Shown piece after piece: positions 53,171 through 60,776 of a stretch of 64,000 nt of DNA; the first letter of the stretch is position 1; every line of letters starts with the position of its first letter. The position numbers were made by a program, and so were the translations under genes. The stretch lies in contig JACOEM010000007.1 of NCBI GenBank assembly GCA_024998565.1, positions 186,001 to 250,000 of the forward strand, written 5' to 3'. The notes below the pieces were generated by a model that searched no databases, had not been told where the DNA came from, and saw only the letters and a program-made list of their open reading frames with translations. The stretch comes from Nitrospira sp. Lineage in GTDB: Bacteria > Nitrospirota > Nitrospiria > Nitrospirales > Nitrospiraceae.

Positions 53171-53940
53171 TGTGGCAGCTGCGGAACATGGCAGTACTGT
53201 TGGGATTCGGCCTCTTGTCAGCCTGCAGCACTGTGTCTCCTCCCCCCGGCGAGACCCCCTATTTTTATGGTGATGGTAGCGACGGAAAGGCATTGCAGGC
53301 CATTATACGTAAAGAAAGCCAGCTAGTGCCCAAATGCGCTAGTAAAAATACCTGTGATCATGTATTCTTCACGCGCGCCTTGGCGTCTTTGTATGAAAGT
53401 CGTGAATCAGCAAGCCAGTATTTTGAGAAAGTCATTGCCGTCGCGCCGAAGAGTGAACTGGCAGCGTCAAGTCGCCTGTGGCTGCAATTGTTGCAGTCAG
53501 CAGAAGTGCCTGGCGATCAGTCCTGGATCCGTTCCATCTGGAATGCTCCAGCTACTGCACATACGCAGAGGCTTCTGTCCCAGGCAATTGAGCGGACCGT
53601 ACACGACTTACTTGATCGCGAACTCACAATTCAGCAACTACGGGCACTGCAGGACAGTGAGGCTCAGTCGCTCGAAGCGTTGCAACGAGAACTTCAAGAC
53701 CAGGAGCGAAAGGCGGAATTGTTTAATTCCAGAAGAGAACACCCGCGGATGTCGGTCGAGCCGGCTACGCTCCAAAGCTTGCAACGGCAAGTCAGTGATC
53801 GAGATAGAAAAATTGAGGAGCTCACAAGTCAATTGGAAGCCCTCAAACGCATTGATCAGGAAATGAGGGGAAAGACCCGCCCAATCAAACCTCCGTCGAA
53901 TGTCTTTTCGCCTCAACAGCCGGAGTCGTCCAAACCTTAG
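53170..53940 (+). CDS. Lipoprotein, QseG-like, between kinase and regulator
   Basis: 256 residues from the GTG at 53170, immediately at the kinase stop; an in-frame GTG at 53140 gives a longer form. The lipobox LLSACS lies within the first 25 residues. The mature part has a helical repeat (HVFFTRALASLYESRESASQYFEKVIAVAP) and a long coiled coil (LDRELTIQQLRALQDSEAQSLEALQRELQDQERK). In enterobacteria QseG is an outer-membrane lipoprotein that activates the kinase GlrK. Same order here, so a similar role is inferred from synteny. Base composition is lower in GC than the kinase. Confidence 0.78.
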   Translation: MWQLRNMAVLLGFGLLSACSTVSPPPGETPYFYGDGSDGKALQAIIRKESQLVPKCASKNTCDHVFFTRALASLYESRESASQYFEKVIAVAPKSELAASSRLWLQLLQSAEVPGDQSWIRSIWNAPATAHTQRLLSQAIERTVHDLLDRELTIQQLRALQDSEAQSLEALQRELQDQERKAELFNSRREHPRMSVEPATLQSLQRQVSDRDRKIEELTSQLEALKRIDQEMRGKTRPIKPPSNVFSPQQPESSKP

Positions 53941-53948
53941 GGGCCGTC

Positions 53949-55364
53949 ATGGAGCAGGAACGCATTCTTGTTGTAGATGATGACGAAGGATTGTTGCATC
54001 TGTTGAGGATGCGGCTGTCGGCGCTTGGGTTTTCTGTGACGCCGTGCACTGGTGGTCGCGATGCGCTCACGGCTGCTCGGCAGGAAACGTTTGACATCGC
54101 GATTACTGACTTGAGGTTGCGAGCTGAAGATGGGTTGGCCTTGACTGAGGAGCTCATGCAGATCCAGCCAGGTCTGCCAGTCATTATTCTCACGGCCCAC
54201 GGAAGCATTCCCAATGCTGTCGAAGCGATGCAACGCGGAGCTTTCGGGTACCTGACGAAACCGTTCGATGATAAAGAACTCAAGGCGACCCTCGACAAGG
54301 CCTTAATTCAGCTACGCATGACGCGTGAGATTCAGCGCCTCAAATCTTTAGTGAAGGAGTTGTACGGACTGGAGAACGTCATTGCCAGAAGTCCCGCAAT
54401 GCAGCGATTGTTCCAGCAAGTTGCGCAGATTGCGGATTCAGATGCGACCATTCTGTTAACTGGAGAGACTGGTACTGGGAAAGAAGTGCTCGCGCGCGTA
54501 CTTCATGCCAATAGTCGTCGTTCAAAAGGTCCATTTGTGGCCTTGAATTGTGCGGCGATCAGCGAGACTCTCTTTGAAAGTGAATTGTTCGGACATATTC
54601 GCGGCGCCTTCACCAATGCGGTAGCGGCCAAGCGGGGTCTCTTCCAAAGTGCAAATGGGGGCACTCTCTTTCTCGACGAGATTGCCGAAATGTCCTTGCC
54701 CATGCAGGTGAAACTTCTACGTGCGGTACAGGAGCGGGAAGTGCGGGAGGTGGGGGCGGAGTACGCAACCAAGGTAGACGTGCGTATCATTGCAGCAACG
54801 AACAAGGATCTCGCAGAAAGCGTAAAAGCCGGAACCTTCCGTCATGACCTCTACTACCGAGTATCCGTTGTCCCCCTAGCTCTCCCTCCGCTGCGGGAGC
54901 GAAAAGACGATATTCCGCTTCTTGCGCAGCATTTTTTGAAACAAAGCGCTAAACGTTCGAATAAGGATGTTCGTGGATTTACCCCTGCAGCCATGCATCG
55001 CCTCATGGTGTATCCATGGCCGGGTAACGTGCGAGAACTTGAAAATGCTGTCGAAAAAGCTGTCGTAATGTCTCGGCAAGATATGGTGTTGCCAGAATTC
55101 CTTCCGACGGCGGGGGCGACCTCAGACATTGGCCTGAAACCATTGACTGAGGCCAAGGAGGATTTTGAGCGGACCTATTTGCGCAATGTCCTTCAAATGA
55201 CAGGTGGGAATATCTCTCGCGCGGCGCAATTTGCCGGCAGATATCGCGCAGATTTCTATAAGATGCTGAAAAAGTATGGATTACATCCGTCCATGCTGAA
55301 AGAACGTTCGGATTTTGAGTTGAGTGACTTGGAAGAAGTAACAGAGGAGGTCAAGGATGCCTAG
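53949..55364 (+). CDS. Sigma-54-dependent response regulator, GlrR-like
   Basis: 471 residues. Receiver with phospho-acceptor Asp54 (ITDLRL) and Lys in YLTKPFDD; AAA+ module with Walker A GETGTGKE at ~172-179 and Walker B GTLFLDEIAEM. The sigma-54 contact loop reads GAFTNA at ~219-224 rather than GAFTGA. The C-terminal Fis-like helix-turn-helix (LRNVLQMTGGNISRAAQFAGRYRADFYKMLKKYG) completes the NtrC family layout. It would activate genes through sigma-54 on signals from the upstream kinase. The targets are not visible; the next two genes are on the opposite strand. Confidence 0.92.
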   Translation: MEQERILVVDDDEGLLHLLRMRLSALGFSVTPCTGGRDALTAARQETFDIAITDLRLRAEDGLALTEELMQIQPGLPVIILTAHGSIPNAVEAMQRGAFGYLTKPFDDKELKATLDKALIQLRMTREIQRLKSLVKELYGLENVIARSPAMQRLFQQVAQIADSDATILLTGETGTGKEVLARVLHANSRRSKGPFVALNCAAISETLFESELFGHIRGAFTNAVAAKRGLFQSANGGTLFLDEIAEMSLPMQVKLLRAVQEREVREVGAEYATKVDVRIIAATNKDLAESVKAGTFRHDLYYRVSVVPLALPPLRERKDDIPLLAQHFLKQSAKRSNKDVRGFTPAAMHRLMVYPWPGNVRELENAVEKAVVMSRQDMVLPEFLPTAGATSDIGLKPLTEAKEDFERTYLRNVLQMTGGNISRAAQFAGRYRADFYKMLKKYGLHPSMLKERSDFELSDLEEVTEEVKDA

Positions 55365-55702
55365 TGCTCAACCTGGGGAAGTATGCACAGATGGCGTCCG
55401 ATAAAACGTTCCAGCTTGATTGCCGCTGAGCGATGAATTCTCTCGATATGAACTCCGAAGTCCTGTCCGCCGACCCACTGAACGACGGCCTGTTCGATTT
55501 CCAATGGAACCTGTTCATCAGTCAGGTCCATCCGCAGTGTGAGTCTCATGCCAATCTTGACTTGATGGTCCCCTTGGATTCGCCATCCTCCCAACGACAT
55601 ATCCCAAACGGTGCCTTTGCCTAGAAAATCTTCTGAGAGATAGTATCCTATTCCGCAAATCATGGCTCTCTGGTAAGTACGAAGTTTGAAGTGTTTCGGC
55701 AT
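55361..55702 (-). CDS. PilZ domain protein
   Basis: 113 residues from the ATG at 55702; longer in-frame starts lack a site. It shows the PilZ motifs RTYQR near the start and DMSLGGWRI (D/NxSxxG) about 35 residues on, then IGMRLTLRMDLTDEQVPLEIEQAVVQWVGGQDFGVHIERI. PilZ domains bind cyclic di-GMP. A GlrR-like regulator overlaps its stop from the other strand. It follows another PilZ gene by 37 nt on the same strand. Confidence 0.85.
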   Translation of the reverse strand: MPKHFKLRTYQRAMICGIGYYLSEDFLGKGTVWDMSLGGWRIQGDHQVKIGMRLTLRMDLTDEQVPLEIEQAVVQWVGGQDFGVHIERIHRSAAIKLERFIGRHLCILPQVEH

Positions 55703-55739
55703 GGCAAGTACTTCACGAGGGATTAATCTGCGGAAATTG

Positions 55740-56117
55740 CTACAACTGTTTCTCATTCCGTGCTGTTCCAGCAAAGACACCCTCATCGTTCAGCGTCGAG
55801 GAAACATCGCGTCCCGAGGTCCGGCGCACAAATTGTTCGAGTCGATGCTGTTCATATTTGGATGTGCGGATGAACTCGATGCCAACTTTCGAGTCTTCGG
55901 CCCATCTGATGGCTGCAAGTTCGACATGCAGAGGAGCCTGCCGGTCCGGCAGAAATAGCCGCAGTTGGATATACTCACCGGCGGCCAGTGTTTTCGAGCT
56001 TTCCATGAGGCATCCCGGTAGGGAGAGGTCGAGAATCCGTCCTTCGGCAACCATGTTTTCTCCGGCAAACATGACGGAACAATCTACTGATACTCGTTGG
56101 CTATATCGATTTTTCAT
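55740..56117 (-). CDS. PilZ domain protein
   Basis: 125 residues from the ATG at 56117, which follows AAAGGAGG with 4-nt spacing. It has RYSQRV near the start and DLSLPGCLME (DxSxxG), the two halves of the cyclic di-GMP binding motif, then IQLRLFLPDRQAPLHVELAAIRWAEDSKVGIEFIRT. Two PilZ genes in tandem suggest a duplicated c-di-GMP effector, perhaps tuned to different ligand levels. The target process is unknown. Confidence 0.88.
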   Translation of the reverse strand: MKNRYSQRVSVDCSVMFAGENMVAEGRILDLSLPGCLMESSKTLAAGEYIQLRLFLPDRQAPLHVELAAIRWAEDSKVGIEFIRTSKYEQHRLEQFVRRTSGRDVSSTLNDEGVFAGTARNEKQL

Positions 56118-56466
56118 CGCGCCTCCTTTGCCTCTCCCTGGGACCGGCACGGGTAAGTTGAGTCACTCTTGTTCTCAACTATATTCGAAGGTTCGTGGGA
56201 GGCCTAGTCCTCAGAATCGGTAACTCTTTAGGAGGGCTCTGTTAAGACGTTCATTCTTGATCGTTGCGGTTCTATATGGCTCTGGAGTCCTGGGGAACCG
56301 GTTGAGACGTGTACTAGCGCATCTTACTGCGGCTCTGCTTCTATGATCATTGTGGCATGAAGCGACGAGAGCTCGACTAGCTTCCGGACTAATCTGAATT
56401 ACAATAGGAAGAATGAAAGAACCCGAGACGCGAGGAGTAAATTCGCGAGCTCTCACGTACTTAACA
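56118..56466. other. Intergenic region left of attL, no gene seen
   Basis: About 350 nt between the PilZ gene and the left attachment repeat. I see no gene, tRNA, hairpin or repeat that I could support; short frames here lack a coding look. Confidence 0.6.
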
Positions 56467-56533
56467 GATTCGTCAGTGGAATTTGTGGAGCTGGCGAGAG
56501 GAATCGAACCCCCAACCGGCGGTTTACAAACCA
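56467..56533. repeat. Left attachment site (attL), tRNA-Thr 3' fragment
   Basis: 67 bp shared with 61861-61927 except one base (position 56485 G versus A). Read on the minus strand it contains the anticodon-loop, variable, T-loop and acceptor end of tRNA-Thr (UGU), ending in CCA. The upstream half of the tRNA is absent, so it is a fragment, not a functional tRNA gene. Confidence 0.85.
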
Positions 56534-56661
56534 GTCCTGAGCCTCTTTCATCCCATCACTCTACAGCATCAGAACCAATAGAATCGCCTGATCCACCATT
56601 GGGTTAGGCGATAGTGCCATGTTGCGTGGAGTTGCCATCGAAAAGGATAAAAAGGGCCGTT

Positions 56662-56684
56662 ACGGTTACACTTACGGTTACACT
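56662..56684. repeat. Tandem repeat, candidate arm-type integrase site or Rep iteron
   Basis: Two direct copies of ACGGTTACACTT (second one base short) in 23 bp. The same 23 bp recurs at 61789-61811 near the right end, in the same orientation. After circularisation the two copies would flank the joined attachment core. They are candidate arm-type binding sites of the integrase; alternatively this copy, just before rep, is a Rep-binding iteron. Confidence 0.6.
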
Positions 56685-56703
56685 TTTTGAGGTGAGGTCG
56701 AGC

Positions 56704-57681
56704 GTGGACAGGACAGAGAAAGAACCAACGCAGCAATCGAGGCTGTCCCGCTCGGCCGGTGATGCCGGTGCGCGGGGTGGCGCGAGCCACCCGCGCACGG
56801 GAGCCGCGCCAGCGGCATCTCCTAAACTTGACAGGAGGACATTTCTCGGCGAACACACCTGGCCACACATCACACTACCTCCCGCAGGGAATGTCTGGTC
56901 CGTCACGATTCATGATTTCGGAAAACAATGGGTCGAACTGTCATGGGGGAGGTTAGACCCGGTTCAAGGCAAGAGAGGAGAGAAAGGCGCATCGCGGAAT
57001 AGAAAGATGAACGAGGCGCGGGCACGAGGACGGGCCAAAGGCACAATTCGCAAGAAATGTCTGACTATCGGAGCCGACCATCTCGTGACCTTGACCTATC
57101 GAGCGAATGTGGAGGATCGAGAGCGCGTATTACACGATCTGGGACGGTTACGACGTGCGCTCTCACGTTCCGGCTGCTCTATGCCCTATGTGGCGGTCCT
57201 GGAACGGCAGCAACGTGGGGCGCTGCATCCCCATCTCGCCGTAAAAGGCTTTCGGGATGTTCGGCTCTTACGACGATGCTGGTATAAGATCGTCGGCAAT
57301 GGCCAGGGACAAGTCAATGTCAGAGGGCCTCGTCCCGGCAGTTCACCGGTGAAACTTGCCCGCTACCTGTCGAAATACATCAGCAAGGATTTTGACAACA
57401 TGCCGCGTGAGTTTGAGGAACACCGATACTTTTGCTCCTTAGGCGTCAAGGTGCCCACGGAAAAGCATGAGTTTGTGCTAGACCGAAGGGCAACGGATGT
57501 GGAAAGGAAAATGTACAGCCTCATTCGGCAAGAAGCCTTGCGTCGCGTCGGCGTCTGCTGCCGTCTTACGGAATGGATGGGTGGATCGGGCACTTATGGT
57601 TGGATGGCGGGGTTTGAAGATAGCTCGATACGATGGGTTACAGGAAAGCCTGAACCGGTGCCGATTACTCCGAGCCCGTGA
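56704..57681 (+). CDS. HUH-type replication initiator of the integrated element
   Basis: 325 residues from the GTG at 56704 (GAGGTGAGG, 6-nt spacing); the frame is open back to 56614 but that would cross the tandem repeat. The first ~95 residues are disordered. The core has HPHLAV (HUH motif, ~175-177) and the tyrosine motif YLSKYISKD (Tyr221/225), plus a TLTYRAN-type motif 1. These identify a rolling-circle replication endonuclease that nicks the origin. In the circular form the gene would lie right after the integrase. Confidence 0.83.
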   Translation: MDRTEKEPTQQSRLSRSAGDAGARGGASHPRTGAAPAASPKLDRRTFLGEHTWPHITLPPAGNVWSVTIHDFGKQWVELSWGRLDPVQGKRGEKGASRNRKMNEARARGRAKGTIRKKCLTIGADHLVTLTYRANVEDRERVLHDLGRLRRALSRSGCSMPYVAVLERQQRGALHPHLAVKGFRDVRLLRRCWYKIVGNGQGQVNVRGPRPGSSPVKLARYLSKYISKDFDNMPREFEEHRYFCSLGVKVPTEKHEFVLDRRATDVERKMYSLIRQEALRRVGVCCRLTEWMGGSGTYGWMAGFEDSSIRWVTGKPEPVPITPSP

Positions 57682-57769
57682 CTCACTGCGTCGGCGCTTG
57701 CAGAAGCGCGGACGCACTCAGCTGAGGGTATGGGGGGTGTCGGAGACTCCCCCCGGAGCGGTCCGTCGC

Positions 57770-58546
57770 CTACTTGGTCTCTTCCGCCACGGTGGTTGAT
57801 GGGAAGTCAGGACCAGACTCCCGACCAAAGAACTGTCTCCACAGATAGTCGGCGCAGGCATCTGCCAAAGTCTGTATTCCCGCTTTCACGGCTACACCGT
57901 GGTCATCTCCAAGAATGTCGGCATGAGTCAACTTTGGAGTCAAGGAATCGTCCTTCGTATATTCGCAGGTCCCTTGCCAAAGAGTTTTTTGATCGTCAAG
58001 TCGGATCAATCGAGCCCGTCCAGTGTAGGATGGGCGATAGGTAATCGTTTCAAAGGAAAATCCACCTACAATGATCGGATCGACGCTCCATCGTTCCGTT
58101 TTGAAGTCGATCACGTAACCTTCGCCAAATTGCTGACGAAGCTTCTGCGAGCTGTCATTTTTCACGAGATGGGATGTCCCCACTGCCGTGAGTTTTAGCT
58201 CTCGTTGCCATGCCGCTACGAACCGATTTTCTACTTGCGTGATGGGGTCGAGAAGTTGAGTTGACGAGATGAATTTCGCTCCGACCTCCTTGGCGTCCGT
58301 CTGCTGCATCCCACCCTCGATAGCAGCACCGATCAGTCCAAACATGCTTAAAGCAGTCGTGCGTGTTTTCGGTTCTCCCGTCCAAATCATAAACTGTTCA
58401 GGATCATAATGAACCACTGCCACCTTGGCATTCGCTGTTAGATCAGCAATGGCTTCAGATGGTGCAGGCAGCCGAGGCGTGCTACAGCCTGCTAAGAGCA
58501 CAAGAGTCAGGGCGGCTAGTATCGGAGTGAGTCGCATGCGGAACAT
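57770..58546 (-). CDS. Lipoprotein of the integrated element
   Basis: 258 residues. N-terminal signal with lipobox LLAGCS (TPILAALTLVLLAGCS). The mature part is strand-rich (KVAVVHYDPEQFMIWTGEPKTRTTA; YVIDFKTERWSVDPIIVGGFSFETITYRPSYTGRARLIRLDD). No family recognised. It is the last of three genes on this strand that appear to form an operon reading leftward (outer-membrane barrel, small lipoprotein, this one), with gaps of 58 and 32 nt. Cargo of an element that also has Rep and integrase. Confidence 0.75.
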   Translation of the reverse strand: MFRMRLTPILAALTLVLLAGCSTPRLPAPSEAIADLTANAKVAVVHYDPEQFMIWTGEPKTRTTALSMFGLIGAAIEGGMQQTDAKEVGAKFISSTQLLDPITQVENRFVAAWQRELKLTAVGTSHLVKNDSSQKLRQQFGEGYVIDFKTERWSVDPIIVGGFSFETITYRPSYTGRARLIRLDDQKTLWQGTCEYTKDDSLTPKLTHADILGDDHGVAVKAGIQTLADACADYLWRQFFGRESGPDFPSTTVAEETK

Positions 58547-58578
58547 CGTTCTATGGCCTTTCGCAGTAGGTGTTTCAT

Positions 58579-58950
58579 TTATTTGTATTTCACGGCGATG
58601 CCGCTCACTGATGTGCAGGTGAAGCTATAGACATTGTAGATCGGGATGAAACCATACAAGCTGCTGGAGACGGTCACGTTGATCAATGCATCACCACCTT
58701 TTTGACTGAGTGCTTCGTCCACAGCTTTTGAAAAACTGGAATCACCGAATGGAATGATGGCAAGGATGAAGTGCCGACAACCAGATCCTTCCACCGGCCC
58801 AAGTTCCTCAAAACTCACACCCGATTTAAGCCTGTCTGCATTATTGGCCGAAGGTTTCGTGACGATGCCTAAGTTTCCGACCGACGTACAACCGGTCATC
58901 AACGCAGCTCCAAGAACAAGGATTGCGCACAATGTGGACCAATGTTTCAT
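58579..58950 (-). CDS. Small lipoprotein of the integrated element
   Basis: 123 residues from the ATG at 58950, preceded by GGAGG (4-nt spacing); the frame is open further upstream, but only this start gives a signal peptide. Lipobox LMTGCT follows a hydrophobic helix (LCAILVLGAALMTG). The body has ILAIIPFGDSSFSKAVDEALSQKGGDALINVTVSSSLYGFIPIYNVYSFTCTSVSGIAVKY, resembling the TRL-type small lipoproteins of unknown function; that match is by eye only. Middle gene of the cargo operon. Confidence 0.75.
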   Translation of the reverse strand: MKHWSTLCAILVLGAALMTGCTSVGNLGIVTKPSANNADRLKSGVSFEELGPVEGSGCRHFILAIIPFGDSSFSKAVDEALSQKGGDALINVTVSSSLYGFIPIYNVYSFTCTSVSGIAVKYK

Positions 58951-59008
58951 AGGGCCTCCGATGAGAATCAATGTGCTTGATGTTTTCATAATTTCTCTGC
59001 AAGGCGGG

Positions 59009-59752
59009 TCAGTTTCCAAAGTGGACGGCAAGCCCACCCACGACATGACTGACATTGAAGGTATATCGCTCATCCTGGGTGGCACCGGTAGAGCTTGTGA
59101 AGCCGAAGGTTTGGGTGGAGTGCGTAAACTTATACTCCGCGAACAAGGAGACGCGTTTGGCAAGGAAGACGTGCATGCCGGCGACGGCTTGAAGTGCCAG
59201 ATCATAGTCTGATTTTCCGTCGGAGCCGAACGACGATTTTTGAACGCCTGGCCCTCCTCCGAGATATGGATAAAGCCGACCCTGAGGAAACTCAGCTGAT
59301 ACATATAGCGGCAGACGGAGTAAGAGGTTGGTGGCAACGATAGTGGCATTCACATCCATGTTGCTACTCCGGCTAGCTGTTCCGATAATCGGAATTCCAT
59401 TGAGTGTGCCGTTTGCCTGGAACCGCCCAGCCTTTACGTCTGGCTGATAATTCGTGACATCCAACTCCACACCAAAATCCAGACCGGTGGAACGTCGCAG
59501 TCCAGGAAACCAGACACCGACTTTTCCTCCCAAGGATTTTGAGCTGCCGAAGTCTTGATCCAAGACCGTAAGATTCATTCCGGCATTATTGACTTTCCCA
59601 TCGGTTTTCGACGGCAACGTTATCCCGCCGAACAGTGCGATATAAGGATCGACTTGAGGTGTGAGACCGTTGTCTTCTGCGCAGGCAATAGGTACCGACC
59701 ATGCCAGCGTGAGAACCAACACAACTCCACTCAGAGACCGTATGGTGAACAT
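59009..59752 (-). CDS. Outer-membrane beta-barrel protein of the integrated element
   Basis: 247 residues. Signal peptide (MFTIRSLSGVVLVLTLAWSV... ACA). The mature part alternates amphipathic strands (DPYIALFGGITLPS; LDFGVELDVTNYQ; VATNLLLRLPLYVSAEF; RVSLFAEYKFTHS) and ends in VSHVVGGLAVHFGN, a terminal strand with an aromatic near the end as in outer-membrane barrels. Eight strands would fit its length. Probably the first gene of the cargo operon with the two lipoproteins. It could be a receptor, porin or exclusion factor; this is undecided. Confidence 0.8.
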   Translation of the reverse strand: MFTIRSLSGVVLVLTLAWSVPIACAEDNGLTPQVDPYIALFGGITLPSKTDGKVNNAGMNLTVLDQDFGSSKSLGGKVGVWFPGLRRSTGLDFGVELDVTNYQPDVKAGRFQANGTLNGIPIIGTASRSSNMDVNATIVATNLLLRLPLYVSAEFPQGRLYPYLGGGPGVQKSSFGSDGKSDYDLALQAVAGMHVFLAKRVSLFAEYKFTHSTQTFGFTSSTGATQDERYTFNVSHVVGGLAVHFGN

Positions 59753-60083
59753 AACTAGCCCTCCTCCAAAGCTGGCAAGAGACTACTGCGAGCGGCATCA
59801 AGGCAACTAGTAGTCGGAGGGGGGAAGGCACTCTGCTATCGAGGGAGGGCTTGAGTATGTAGGTCTTATCCGACGCGCTGTGGGTATCTGTGAGGAAACA
59901 GAAATCAGGGGGGGCGCCACCATAGGTCACCTGTTTATTCCTAAAGGCCCGTGACTCGAATGGTGAGAAGGTCTGGGATGCAAGAGCCTGGAGCGCGCTT
60001 TGCCTGGGTGTGAGCGCCATCTGATAGTTCCCAGCCTCAGCATACAGTGTAGTGGTTAACGGGAGTTCACAACCGTTTGAGGA

Positions 60084-60138
60084 TTGACTTTGATATAACA
60101 GGTCGCTATAAACAAATTACTATAACGGAGGGCTATAA
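60084..60138 (+). promoter_or_regulatory. Promoter with four phased TATAA motifs, putative operator for the RHH protein
   Basis: TTGACT (60084-60089) and TATAAA (60107-60112) are 17 nt apart, a very good sigma-70 pair. TATAA occurs four times at 13-14-nt steps (60094, 60107, 60121, 60134), the last touching the ATG at 60139. The ribbon-helix-helix gene immediately downstream suggests that its product binds these phased sites and represses itself. The rest of the gap (59753-60083) shows no gene. Confidence 0.65.
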
Positions 60139-60438
60139 ATGAGTCCCAAACCTAAAAATACGCCACATCGAGTCCTGTTGTCGTTGCCCACCGATCTCTA
60201 CGAGACGATCTCGCGCGTTTCGGCTGCAATGGAAAAACCACGGGCTGAAATTATTCGTGATCTCCTAAGCGAACAGCAGCCAATTCTCGAACATATGGCC
60301 ACGATGTTGGAACAGGCAAAAGCGGGAAAACTGGATCAGGCGATGAAGGGATGGAAGAAAATGACTGGGGAGGCGTTAAAGGGCCTTGGAGTAATCATGA
60401 ATCCGCCTGATCTTAAGAAATCCAAACTAAAACCCTAG
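60139..60438 (+). CDS. Ribbon-helix-helix DNA-binding protein
   Basis: 99 residues, ATG 7 nt after CGGAGG. The N-terminal ~45 residues match a CopG/Arc-type ribbon-helix-helix (RVLLSLPTDLYETISRVSAAMEKPRAEIIRDLL). A helical tail follows (HMATMLEQAKAGKLDQAMKGWKKMTGEALKGLG). Such proteins repress their own promoters and, on plasmids, control copy number. The four TATAA repeats upstream support that. Located just before the excisionase-like and integrase genes, so it may act on integration as well. Confidence 0.83.
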   Translation: MSPKPKNTPHRVLLSLPTDLYETISRVSAAMEKPRAEIIRDLLSEQQPILEHMATMLEQAKAGKLDQAMKGWKKMTGEALKGLGVIMNPPDLKKSKLKP

Positions 60439-60497
60439 CGGCGTGATCGGGCGTCAGTGTGAAAACAACCAGTTCTAAATGAAGGGGGGTGATGGAA

Positions 60498-60776
60498 ATG
60501 TCAGAGGAAGTATTCAAACGGCTGTATTCGGTTAGAGAGGCGGCTCGATACCTCGGTATCAGCCAGTGGGCAGTCCGGCACCTCAATTGGTCCAGCAAAC
60601 TGCCCTGTGTGCGGCAGGGACGGCGGGTCCTATTCGATATTTACGATATGGACCGGTTTATCGAGAACAATAAGCGGGAGGGGCATCATGGGGATGATTT
60701 ATCGACGCAAGAAACGCGATCCGACGACAGGGACTTTGGCCGAACAGGGCCCATATTGGATGAAGTATTACGTTGA
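60498..60776 (+). CDS. Excisionase-like helix-turn-helix protein
   Basis: 92 residues from the ATG at 60498 (GGGGGG 8 nt ahead; earlier GTG/ATG at 60489 and 60492 are too close to it). The pattern RLYSVREAARYLGISQWAVRHLNWSSKLPCVRQGRRVLFDIYDMDRFI is that of MerR/excisionase-type DNA-binding proteins (HTH_17). It is encoded immediately upstream of the tyrosine integrase and overlaps it by 89 bp, the usual arrangement of xis and int. It would favour excision. Confidence 0.82.
   Translation: MSEEVFKRLYSVREAARYLGISQWAVRHLNWSSKLPCVRQGRRVLFDIYDMDRFIENNKREGHHGDDLSTQETRSDDRDFGRTGPILDEVLR

Noticed and set aside
56413-56607. 65-residue frame containing ELARGIEPPTGGLQ
   Set aside because: This is the read-through of the tRNA-derived attachment site in the same phase as in the integrase, not an independent gene; it becomes the integrase tail only if the element excises.
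59586-60020. 144-residue minus-strand frame in the gap before the RHH gene
   Set aside because: It overlaps the barrel gene's start region, lacks a ribosome binding site and has no coherent protein pattern.
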